From NCBI GenBank assembly GCA_045656005.1, contig JAZOQG010000069.1:1-43559 (forward strand): a stretch of DNA of 43,559 bases, given 5' to 3'. Positions 16,461-22,843 of the stretch are shown here, piece by piece. The position numbers and the translations under genes were made by a program. Under the pieces are notes generated by a model. The model did no database searches. It saw nothing but the letters and a program-made list of their open reading frames with translations, and was not told where the DNA came from. The first letter of the stretch is position 1, and each line of letters opens with the position of its first letter. The DNA is from JAZNQN01 sp045656005 (GTDB taxonomy: Bacteria > Bacillota > Clostridia > UMGS1883 > UMGS1540).

Positions 16461-17729
16461 TTAACTGATTTTGATTTTGCCCTCAAGATTTGCAAAGCTC
16501 TCCATTTTCTTTTCCTTTGTTGCTTCGTTGTAGATATTCATTGTCGTGGATATATCGGCGTGTCCCATAATCTCCTGAATGATTTTTAAGTTAGTTTCAT
16601 TTTCGCAGAAACGGGTACAGAATGTATGTCTTAAATTATGTACGGAGAAGTGGGGTATCAGTTCCGGCTCTCTTTGCTCATTCGCTGCCGTTTCGATTTC
16701 TTCGTTGTTATAATCTCTGCGTATTCTTTCAATGGCTCTGTTTATGCAATGAGCATTTAAGCAATCACCAAACCGATTTTGAAAAACAAATCCACTATAC
16801 CCGTCAATAGTAGTTTGATTAAATCCCGTTTCAAGCTGATTTTCTCTTTCCTGCAAAAATGCTTGTTTGACTTCTGATAACATAGGGATTATTCTAATGC
16901 CCGACTTTGATTTTGGTGTGGTAATGTGATATTCACATTTACCGCTATCTTGTTGACGGTATATCAAATTATGATTAATCGAAATAATACCATTTTCAAA
17001 ATCACAATCTTCCCACCGCAAACCTACAATCTCACCAACTCTGCATCCCGTTCCCAAAAGAACAGTGAACACAGGCAACCAATATTGATATTTCTTACTG
17101 TCTGCAATATAACTTACGAATGCAGATTGCTGATTTTCGGTTAATGCGTGTCGTTTTGGCTTTTCCCAATCGTGGCTCTTTTTAATTTCTGCCATCACTC
17201 CGTCTGTGGGATTCATACGGATTAAACCATCACGAACTGCCGTTGTGAAAATCGGGTGGAGTATAGTATGTATTATTTCCATACTATTTGGCTTAAAACC
17301 AACATCCTTGATAAGATGAATATAAAACTTTTTAATGTCGCTGTACCTTATGGATGCTATATCTTTTAAACCAATATCATCACGAACATACTTTTTATAC
17401 ATATATTTGTAGTTAGTTCGGGTGGATTGCTTTAATTCATATTTTGCTTCGATATAATCATCAAAGAAAGCATTAAGCGTTGTTTTGTATGAAGTAAATG
17501 TATTTATCCCATCCTCTACATCCCGTCTAACCTGCTTTTCAAGTTCTCGCAAGGATTGACTTGATTTCTTTCCGTTTGGCACTTTGTCCGTTTCTACTAA
17601 CTTCCAACTGTAAACACTTCGGGTATTGCCTTTTATATCCTTATAACGATATTCGTATCTACCGTCCTCTCGTTGGCGTTCTCCCTGACGGAGAATTCTG
17701 CCTTTATTATCTCTTTTCTTATCTGACAT
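16461..17729 (-). CDS. int: Tn916-type tyrosine site-specific integrase
   Basis: 422 residues. The N-terminal arm-binding domain (DNKGRILRQGERQREDGRYE, then YRYKDIKGNTRSVYSW) is of the Tn916 Int type. A SAM-like core-binding domain follows, then the catalytic domain with arginine in TGCRVGEIVGLRWED, HNLRHTF and GHADISTTMNIYNEATKE, giving the R..HxxR..H..Y set. It catalyses integration and excision between the lysS 3' end and the element's site. It is transcribed toward the left end, 149 bases from the core, and preceded by AAAGGAG and its own promoter. Confidence 0.96.
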   Translation of the reverse strand: MSDKKRDNKGRILRQGERQREDGRYEYRYKDIKGNTRSVYSWKLVETDKVPNGKKSSQSLRELEKQVRRDVEDGINTFTSYKTTLNAFFDDYIEAKYELKQSTRTNYKYMYKKYVRDDIGLKDIASIRYSDIKKFYIHLIKDVGFKPNSMEIIHTILHPIFTTAVRDGLIRMNPTDGVMAEIKKSHDWEKPKRHALTENQQSAFVSYIADSKKYQYWLPVFTVLLGTGCRVGEIVGLRWEDCDFENGIISINHNLIYRQQDSGKCEYHITTPKSKSGIRIIPMLSEVKQAFLQERENQLETGFNQTTIDGYSGFVFQNRFGDCLNAHCINRAIERIRRDYNNEEIETAANEQREPELIPHFSVHNLRHTFCTRFCENETNLKIIQEIMGHADISTTMNIYNEATKEKKMESFANLEGKIKIS

Positions 17730-17773
17730 AACGGCTCCTTTCTAAAAGAAAGAACCCACTATATGACATACAC

Positions 17774-17802
17774 ATTATATCATAAGCAGGTTCTGATTTC
17801 AA
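17774..17802 (-). promoter_or_regulatory. Promoter of the integrase gene
   Basis: On the minus strand TTGAAA (17797-17802), 17-base spacer, TATAAT (17774-17779) preceded by TGA (extended -10). It lets int be expressed independently of the upstream xis operon. Confidence 0.75.
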
Positions 17803-17810
17803 TAAATTTA

Positions 17811-18023
17811 TTAAATTACATTGAGCTTGTCGATATACCCTTCAAAAATTCTGCGTTTTATCTGCGGTCTGTTGCCGTTCCACAGTATGAAATCAGCATC
17901 CTGATTATCATTTATAATCTTTCTTAGTTTGTTTTCACCAATTCTAAAATATCCCGCCGCTTCTTCAACAGACAGGGTATATCTTTCCCAAGTGGGTACA
18001 GCTCTTTCTTTTCTGCCTGCCAT
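17811..18023 (-). CDS. xis: Tn916-type excisionase
   Basis: 70 residues. The pattern VPTWERYTLSVEEAAGYFRI, GENKLRKI, then NGNRPQIKRRIFEGYIDKL closely follows the winged-helix excisionase of Tn916. Such proteins bend the attachment-site arms and push the integrase toward excision. The gene sits 15 bases downstream of ftsK and before int, the Tn916-like order. Confidence 0.93.
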   Translation of the reverse strand: MAGRKERAVPTWERYTLSVEEAAGYFRIGENKLRKIINDNQDADFILWNGNRPQIKRRIFEGYIDKLNVI

Positions 18024-18038
18024 CTTTCACCACATCCT

Positions 18039-19346
18039 TTATCTATCAAAAACGGCTTTTTCATCAAACAAATAGCCTTGAAATACAACTCCGTCATGCG
18101 TTATAAACAAACCTTGTGAATCTTTAGGAATCTGGTCTGCGGCATTTGTGTTATCAAGTATGATTTGAGAGAGTACATTATCAGCTCTGCCACATACTCT
18201 GAAATCAATATTGTTTCGTATTTGTCCTGCCAGGATGTTTGCATCCGGTCTTTGTGTTGCAAGTATCAAATGTATTCCAAAGGCTCTGCCTTGTCTTGCT
18301 ATTATGGAGAGTTTCCCTTCAATTTGAGTTACAAGTTCTTTTGCTTCTTTTGAAAGTCCGGTTTTGTCTAAAACCTCTGCAACCTCATCGCAGGCAAATA
18401 CAATTCTTTTCATCTTGTTTGCATAATTTTTGTTGTATTCGCCAATGTTTGCTGAGCCATATTTACGCAGCACTTCTTTTCTATGTTCAAGTTCATTAAC
18501 TATCGTTGCAAGATTTTTAAGCAATTCATTTTCTTCGGTTATGATATTACATTTTTCGTGCCACTGAGGAAGAAAATCAACACCGCCTTTAAAGTCTGCA
18601 ATAAAAACTTCTGCATCTTTTTTTACGCATTGCATAATAAGTAGTTTTAGAAGTACACTTTTACCTGAGCCTGTCGAACCGCCAAGTAATATGTGAGGAA
18701 TTTTTGCTAAGTTGATTTTTGTTTGCCCGGTTCTGCTTTGCCCGAAAGTTAATATAAAATCTTCATCTGAAAGGAATTTATCTTTCCAGTGTACAACACT
18801 GGGCAGGTTTTCATTTCCTGAAATAGCGTGTAATACGATTTTGTCTCTGCTTTTACCATAACCGATTTTTATAATGTGCATATTAAGTGCGGTTTCAATA
18901 TCTTCTTGTTTATCCTCCCAATCTGAAAGGGGAATACCATTTGGATCAAATTCCATAATTGTTACACTGTTTTCTTTATATCTTCTAAGCAATAACGGAG
19001 ATTGCCCTGCGTGATTTGCTAAGCCTGTTATACTTAAGCTCTTGTTAATTTTCTTTGCACCTTGTGGCGTTCCTAAAAATACAATTAAAACTATAAAGCT
19101 GCCAATAGCCCAAAAGGGAAATATCAATCTGAAACCGATATTATTGATAGTTATTCCGATGCTTGATGCATCATAAGTCCAGGTGTCAAGTACATATTTG
19201 ATGATAATTGTAATGATAATATATAAAGTCACTACAAGCCATGGCCATTTCTTGTGTGTTATGTTATATATTCCTGTTTTAAATCTCAAAAACTGATATT
19301 TGAGTCTGTTATCTCGTTCCAATTCAAATTTATTTTGAGTGTTCAT
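18039..19346 (-). CDS. FtsK/SpoIIIE-like DNA translocase (TcpA-type coupling ATPase)
   Basis: About 435 residues. Two membrane helices near the N-terminus (WLVVTLYIIITIIIKYVLD and LIFPFWAIGSFIVLIVFLG) anchor a cytosolic ATPase with Walker A GGSTGSGKS near residue 222 and Walker B IVFACDEVAE. Proteins of this size, as in Tn916 ORF21 and TcpA, deliver the nicked element to a transfer apparatus or segregate it. The start chosen is ATG 19346, eight bases after AAGGAG; the GTG at 19355 lies in that site. It starts inside the rep 3' end, so translation is probably coupled. Confidence 0.9.
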   Translation of the reverse strand: MNTQNKFELERDNRLKYQFLRFKTGIYNITHKKWPWLVVTLYIIITIIIKYVLDTWTYDASSIGITINNIGFRLIFPFWAIGSFIVLIVFLGTPQGAKKINKSLSITGLANHAGQSPLLLRRYKENSVTIMEFDPNGIPLSDWEDKQEDIETALNMHIIKIGYGKSRDKIVLHAISGNENLPSVVHWKDKFLSDEDFILTFGQSRTGQTKINLAKIPHILLGGSTGSGKSVLLKLLIMQCVKKDAEVFIADFKGGVDFLPQWHEKCNIITEENELLKNLATIVNELEHRKEVLRKYGSANIGEYNKNYANKMKRIVFACDEVAEVLDKTGLSKEAKELVTQIEGKLSIIARQGRAFGIHLILATQRPDANILAGQIRNNIDFRVCGRADNVLSQIILDNTNAADQIPKDSQGLFITHDGVVFQGYLFDEKAVFDR

Positions 19347-20283
19347 AGCCCGCACTCCTTTCTATAATCGTTCCGTCTTTTTTATATTCCAAAACTTTGT
19401 GTATTCTTCGCAAAAAAGCTTTCCAGGTTTCCGGTCTATCTTTTTGCACATTTTTATATTGCTCCGAAAGTGGAATATTAGATGTGATATACACTGTTTG
19501 ATAACACGCTGTTCTGTCGTTATATCTTGCGGGCAGGTTAAGGGGATAGATATCAAGATAGTTGAGCATTTCTTCAATAGGTATCTGTGAATTAAATTCT
19601 TCAAACACCAAAACCTCCTGATTTGTATATCCGTCAAAATTGATTCCTTTACCTGCTCGGTAGTTTGTTATTCTGCAAATGTCTTTGGCACTATGCTTTT
19701 GATATATGCTTCTTGTTTTTCCTGTTCCGCTTGCACCGAAAATATATGTTACATATAAATCTCTGTTTTCGCACAAATACTTTTCCGAACTTAATACCTG
19801 ACGGAGAGCATCAATGTCTCTTATTCTGAATGCGAATTCAGGAGCATCATCAATAATTTCTGTCGTTTGTTTGCCGTCACGAATGTTCTCAATCAGTTTG
19901 CTCATTTTAGGATTATTTTCATCCCGTTCTTTTGGTAAGGTTCCATATTCATAAAAACTTCCTTCAACGCTTGTTTCAGATTTTTCATCGTTTTCCCATT
20001 TGCCTGATTTTAATATATAATCTCTGTTATCCTTTGCACTTCCCATTGCCTTTTCAATATGTGCAATTGGAAAGCGGTTTTTGATTGTACTAAATCTGAT
20101 AGGAGAGTGGGAGTATATGAAAATATGTGTATGAAAAGTTCCGGTTTTTGCAATCTCGTCAGCCAAGCAGAAATAGTCAGGAAAAAACTTCATCAGAATT
20201 TTGCATATCCGCTCGTGTGTAAACTCACACTCAAGCGGATTGTTTATTACCAAAGTCCATTTGCGTGATTGTGAATTTGACAT
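19330..20283 (-). CDS. CRESS-DNA-like Rep: HUH endonuclease plus SF3 helicase
   Basis: 317 residues. Motif I is KWTLVINNP (residues 8-16), motif II HTH (51-53), and motif III YILK (Y89, K92), the single-tyrosine HUH nuclease set. The helicase half has Walker A GASGTGKT (183-190), Walker B VLVFEE (224-229) and motif C VYITSN (264-269). Between B and C, IPIEEMLNYLDIYPLNLPAR parallels circovirus Reps. This nuclease-helicase order is that of Reps from CRESS-DNA viruses and related bacterial plasmids. It should nick the stem-loop origin upstream and drive rolling-circle replication of the excised circle, and may serve for mobilisation. AAGGAGG precedes the ATG. Confidence 0.93.
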   Translation of the reverse strand: MSNSQSRKWTLVINNPLECEFTHERICKILMKFFPDYFCLADEIAKTGTFHTHIFIYSHSPIRFSTIKNRFPIAHIEKAMGSAKDNRDYILKSGKWENDEKSETSVEGSFYEYGTLPKERDENNPKMSKLIENIRDGKQTTEIIDDAPEFAFRIRDIDALRQVLSSEKYLCENRDLYVTYIFGASGTGKTRSIYQKHSAKDICRITNYRAGKGINFDGYTNQEVLVFEEFNSQIPIEEMLNYLDIYPLNLPARYNDRTACYQTVYITSNIPLSEQYKNVQKDRPETWKAFLRRIHKVLEYKKDGTIIERSAGYEHSK

Positions 20284-20350
20284 ATGTAGCCTCCTTTCTT
20301 GCTACATGCTACATGTAATCCATAAGGGTAATACTACCCCTTATGGATTA
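20284..20350 (+). other. CRESS-type replication origin: stem-loop with nonanucleotide and iterons
   Basis: TAATCCATAAGGG (20316-20328) pairs perfectly with 20338-20350, 13 bp. The loop is exactly nine bases, TAATACTAC, one base from the geminivirus TAATATTAC; nicking is expected after its seventh base. Two tandem GCTACAT iterons (20301-20307 and 20308-20314) abut the stem, and a third, inverted, lies at 20284-20290 next to the rep start. The nonanucleotide is on the strand opposite to rep coding, as in geminiviruses. The third iteron between the rep ribosome binding site and start suggests autoregulation. Confidence 0.85.
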
Positions 20351-20355
20351 GGCGA

Positions 20356-20396
20356 CACGGCAAATCTTTTTTTAAGAAAAATCTCCGCCGTGCCGC
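20356..20396. terminator. Hairpin beside the origin, possible terminator of the 105-aa gene
   Basis: CACGGC pairs with GCCGTG around an A/T-rich interior containing T and A runs. It lies downstream of the minus-strand 105-aa gene and directly next to the origin stem-loop. It could terminate that gene or be part of the origin; the pairing is interrupted, so confidence is low. Confidence 0.4.
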
Positions 20397-20401
20397 TTCC
20401 A

Positions 20402-20719
20402 TTAAGCCTTGTTATTAACCAATGATATGCCTGTTGCAGTTGCTTTAACCTGAGGCTGATTGTTCATCATATACAATGACAGCTCAAGTCCAGTAAATGT
20501 AACTTCCGCATAACCGTTTGGCTTTTCCACAAGCTGTCTGCCGTCAATCTTGATGTTGATTTTCTCAAGAGCTTTTTCAGGCATTGCAACTGTGTAGCGG
20601 TAACCGGTGATATTTTCTGTACGTTTGTTATCTTTGTACTCATACACAGGTGCTACATCAACAAGCCACAACTTGCTTCCCAAACTTCTGGGATCAATAA
20701 TTAAATCTTGAAGTTTCAT
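20402..20719 (-). CDS. Unidentified 105-aa element protein upstream of rep
   Basis: 105 residues starting MKLQDLIIDPRSLGSKLW. It is predicted to be largely beta-strand (YEYKDNKRTENITGYRYTVAM, then YAEVTFTGLELSLYM), with no membrane segment or cysteine. I do not recognise the family. Its position directly before rep, in the same orientation, is where integrative elements of this type often encode a small replication or transfer accessory protein. A single-strand-DNA-binding role would fit the beta-rich sequence but is a guess. Strong AAGGAGG site and its own promoter. Confidence 0.8.
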   Translation of the reverse strand: MKLQDLIIDPRSLGSKLWLVDVAPVYEYKDNKRTENITGYRYTVAMPEKALEKINIKIDGRQLVEKPNGYAEVTFTGLELSLYMMNNQPQVKATATGISLVNNKA

Positions 20720-20747
20720 AAGTATAATGTCCTCCTTGTTTCAAATT

Positions 20748-20794
20748 TTGTAACGTTACAATGCCATTATACAAGAGAAATTCACCTGCTGCAA
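20748..20794 (-). promoter_or_regulatory. Promoter with 14-bp palindromic operator, 105-aa gene
   Basis: On the minus strand TTGCAG (20789-20794), 17-base spacer, TATAAT (20766-20771). The perfect palindrome TTGTAACGTTACAA (20748-20761) covers the expected transcription start. It is a natural operator for the element's regulator. Confidence 0.65.
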
Positions 20795-20801
20795 ATTTTA
20801 G

Positions 20802-20899
20802 TAAACGACACCAAAAACACTGTATTCACAAGGAAATTGAAAATTTAAAAGTCTGGGAAATCGCTTAAAACCGTTTAAAATGTCGTTTGCTAAACGACA
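20802..20899. repeat. AAACGACA repeats upstream of the 105-aa gene promoter
   Basis: TAAACGACA occurs at 20802-20810 and 20891-20899, and its complement TGTCGTTT at 20881-20888 forms a perfect inverted pair (loop GCT) with the latter. The sites flank a gene-free A/T-rich stretch. They could bind the element's regulator or act in replication. Confidence 0.5.
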
Positions 20900-20908
20900 A
20901 AAATTTCA

Positions 20909-20944
20909 AAAAAATTTGCCGTGTATGAAAATTACACACGGCAA
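20909..20944 (-). terminator. Terminator of the element regulator gene
   Basis: On the minus strand TTGCCGTGT pairs with ACACGGCAA, followed by ATTTTTTTG. It separates the regulator gene from the 105-aa gene. Confidence 0.85.
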
Positions 20945-20953
20945 CGGGCTTTA

Positions 20954-21358
20954 TTATCTTGATTTAACTCCTAAATAATGTTGTTTTTCTATTCCTATAC
21001 TTTCTAAATATTCATTGCATTCTTCAATGTCTCCGTTTTTGTTATTTTGGATTAAATATAAATATGCTCTGTCAACTTCATAATTTTGCGATAATTTATA
21101 TCCTGCAAGTTCGATCAAATCAAAAGTCTCTATTATATCAAGCTTTAGAGAGACGCAGAAGGTTACAAGTGTTGATAGTTTATGTCTGGATTTTCCTTTC
21201 TTTATAGAACTTAAAACACCTGTAATCCCCTCAAAATGTTGATCCCTAACGAGTATTTTTCTAATTGAAATTACCTTTTCTTTATTTTCTTCATATAATC
21301 GAATCATTTCATCATATAGGGTTATGCGCTTGGATAAATTGTTTGAAGATTTACCCAT
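20954..21358 (-). CDS. Probable helix-turn-helix regulator of the element
   Basis: 134 residues, basic and helical. The central part (ITGVLSSIKKGKSRHKLSTL, then CVSLKLDIIETFDLIELAGYKL) has the spacing of an XRE-like DNA-binding fold in which a DNA-contacting helix is followed by a hydrophobic helix. There is no enzyme motif. It is placed first in the backbone operon and has its own terminator, like regulators of excision or copy number. AGGT precedes the ATG. The assignment is by pattern and position only. Confidence 0.6.
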   Translation of the reverse strand: MGKSSNNLSKRITLYDEMIRLYEENKEKVISIRKILVRDQHFEGITGVLSSIKKGKSRHKLSTLVTFCVSLKLDIIETFDLIELAGYKLSQNYEVDRAYLYLIQNNKNGDIEECNEYLESIGIEKQHYLGVKSR

Positions 21359-21378
21359 AGCTTACCTATACAGATATT

Positions 21379-21477
21379 TTATATGGTTTTGCATTTGGAG
21401 GTGTTTACTAACTTATTTGCGTTTATGTTATGTGTTAATGAATTGAAATAAAAAATGTGTAAAATTCTATATAACAT
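21379..21477 (-). CDS. Possible 32-aa peptide upstream of the regulator
   Basis: An ATG eight bases after a perfect AAGGAGG site opens a 32-codon frame starting MLYRILHIFYFNSL. It is hydrophobic at the N-terminus with a polar tail and ends 20 bases before the regulator start. The strength of the ribosome binding site is the only positive evidence. It may be a leader peptide rather than a functional protein. Confidence 0.35.
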   Translation of the reverse strand: MLYRILHIFYFNSLTHNINANKLVNTSKCKTI

Positions 21478-21534
21478 ACGCATCACCTCCTTCAAAAAAT
21501 GCTCCAAAGGCAAAACCTCAGTATTTTAAAGTGC

Positions 21535-21693
21535 AAAAAAACACCGTCGTTTCCGACCGTGTTTCATTCATCATATATTCAGCTATGCGCTTTTAGGCAT
21601 AGCTATACCATTGTCATTTATTACAATCAAACATCTCGTACGCTAGGACTAAGCATTTAATCCCGGGAAATTCCCACACGCAAATCAATTAAC
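21535..21693 (-). ncRNA. Candidate structured RNA or attenuated leader, about 160 nt
   Basis: A near-consensus promoter (21700-21728) and a strong intrinsic terminator bracket about 160 nt with no ORF of note. In transcript order it has a GGGAA-A-TTCCC hairpin (21665-21675), an unpaired central block, an 8-bp stem AGCTATGC/GCATAGCT (21581-21604), and a terminator stem of 10 bp with one mismatch, a GAAA tetraloop and seven T (21535-21564). It precedes the backbone operon in the same direction, so it may be a free RNA or a leader controlling that operon. I do not recognise it as a known class. Confidence 0.5.
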
Positions 21694-21699
21694 AATATT

Positions 21700-21728
21700 A
21701 TAATACCACAATATATTGCCGTTGTCAA
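21700..21728 (-). promoter_or_regulatory. Promoter of the candidate RNA / backbone operon
   Basis: On the minus strand TTGACA (21723-21728), 17-base spacer, TATTAT (21700-21705). Confidence 0.75.
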
Positions 21729-21843
21729 ATTATATTTGTCTTTTATTTATAAATGATGTCCATTTTACTCCTATAATTACACATACTACTGTCGTAATGT
21801 AGTGGTTATACTAATAAAATAAGAGGGTTTGCAATCGATCAAT

Positions 21844-21909
21844 ATGCCTACTAATTACGATTATCACAATCTGCGGCAGCATATGGACTTGTATTGTTTT
21901 GATGAATAG
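21844..21909 (+). CDS. Possible 21-aa peptide
   Basis: A short frame encoding MPTNYDYHNLRQHMDLYCFDE. The composition looks protein-like (YDYHNLRQHMDLY) rather than random, but the nearest purine-rich site (GAGGG) is about 16 bases upstream, which is too far for efficient initiation. It is either a small conserved element peptide or the remnant of a longer gene. The rest of 21729-22085 contains no other coding signal. Confidence 0.3.
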   Translation: MPTNYDYHNLRQHMDLYCFDE

Positions 21910-21935
21910 GATGCACCTCCGTGAAAATCATAAGC

Positions 21936-21967
21936 AAAGTGGACTAAACAAGAATTTAGTCCACTTT
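21936..21967. terminator. 13-bp stem-loop at the backbone/cargo boundary
   Basis: AAAGTGGACTAAA pairs perfectly with TTTAGTCCACTTT around CAAGAA. No long T-run follows on either strand. It may end the minus-strand cargo operon or mark a nick or transfer site. Confidence 0.5.
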
Positions 21968-22085
21968 GTGTAGTTAAATTTGATTAAATTGTTTTTACAT
22001 ATATTTTTCAATCGGTATAAGAAAAGGTACATTTTATAGAAAATTCGGCTTAATGATAACTCTTTAAATTACACTAGTTTTCAGA

Positions 22086-22841
22086 CTAAATTTTTTTAAA
22101 CAATTTTTCTGCGTTATATCTTAAAATGTTTAACTTATCTTTTTCGGGAATTAAAGCATATTCAATCCTGCCACGTTGAAAACCTGCGGCATATGTGTCG
22201 GTGCCAAAAAGAATTTTTTCGGAGCCCGTTTTTTCTACAATGTATTCAATACAATGATTCCCGGAGCTCATTATGCCTGATGTATCTGTATAAACGTTTC
22301 CGCATTTTGCAAGATTTATTGCTCTTTCATAATCTGTGGTTTCTGTATGAGCGGCAATAAAAGTTACATTTTGATATTTATCCGCAAGAGGAAGAATATA
22401 ATCGGCATCTGCCTCAGGATGAATTAAAACAATTGCTTTTCTTTCTGATGCGAAAGAAAAAATTTTATCACCGAAGTCATAGAGATTATATTTGTGACCT
22501 GGTGGATGAAGTTTAATTCCAACGCATTTTTTACTGCCAAGCATTTTGTCAGCCTGAGCAAAAGTGTTGTCGTTTCTTGGGTCAATCACAACCCATTGAT
22601 AAACATTCTTAGTATTTTGTGATAACTCATAGAGATAGTTGTTTTCAGCCTCGACAGTCTCTGTTGAAAGCACCGATGAAAATGTTGAATAAAACGCTTT
22701 TTCAATTTTGGCTGCTTCATACATTTTTTGAAGATATTCAAGTGAAGAATCTGAGATAAAGGGTCTTATTGGGGCAGGCTCATATAGTGCTCCGTGATTT
22801 ATGTGCGAGTGAATATCTATTGCCATTATATCGGTTTGCAT
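22086..22841 (-). CDS. Amidohydrolase-family metal-dependent hydrolase
   Basis: 251 residues, TIM-barrel type. Metal ligands are visible as HSH (residues 11 and 13), a lysine-containing strand GIKLHPPGH, HPEAD, IAAHTE, and the terminal aspartate in FGTDTYAAG. This is the amidohydrolase-2/ACMSD-like pattern covering lactonases, decarboxylases and deaminases. There is no signal peptide. The start follows GGGAGAATAATT, 2 bases after the stop of the preceding cargo gene, so it is the last gene of the minus-strand cargo operon. In a glycan operon a lactone or sugar-acid substrate is plausible. Confidence 0.85.
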   Translation of the reverse strand: MQTDIMAIDIHSHINHGALYEPAPIRPFISDSSLEYLQKMYEAAKIEKAFYSTFSSVLSTETVEAENNYLYELSQNTKNVYQWVVIDPRNDNTFAQADKMLGSKKCVGIKLHPPGHKYNLYDFGDKIFSFASERKAIVLIHPEADADYILPLADKYQNVTFIAAHTETTDYERAINLAKCGNVYTDTSGIMSSGNHCIEYIVEKTGSEKILFGTDTYAAGFQRGRIEYALIPEKDKLNILRYNAEKLFKKI

Positions 22842-22843
22842 AA

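Noticed and set aside
16288..22085. Possibility that the mobile element ends near 22 kb and the glycan genes are resident
   Set aside because: No further copy of the TTCATTGTTGGGA core or the TGGGTAAA arm block was seen near 21-22 kb, whereas both occur together next to lysS at 41 kb.
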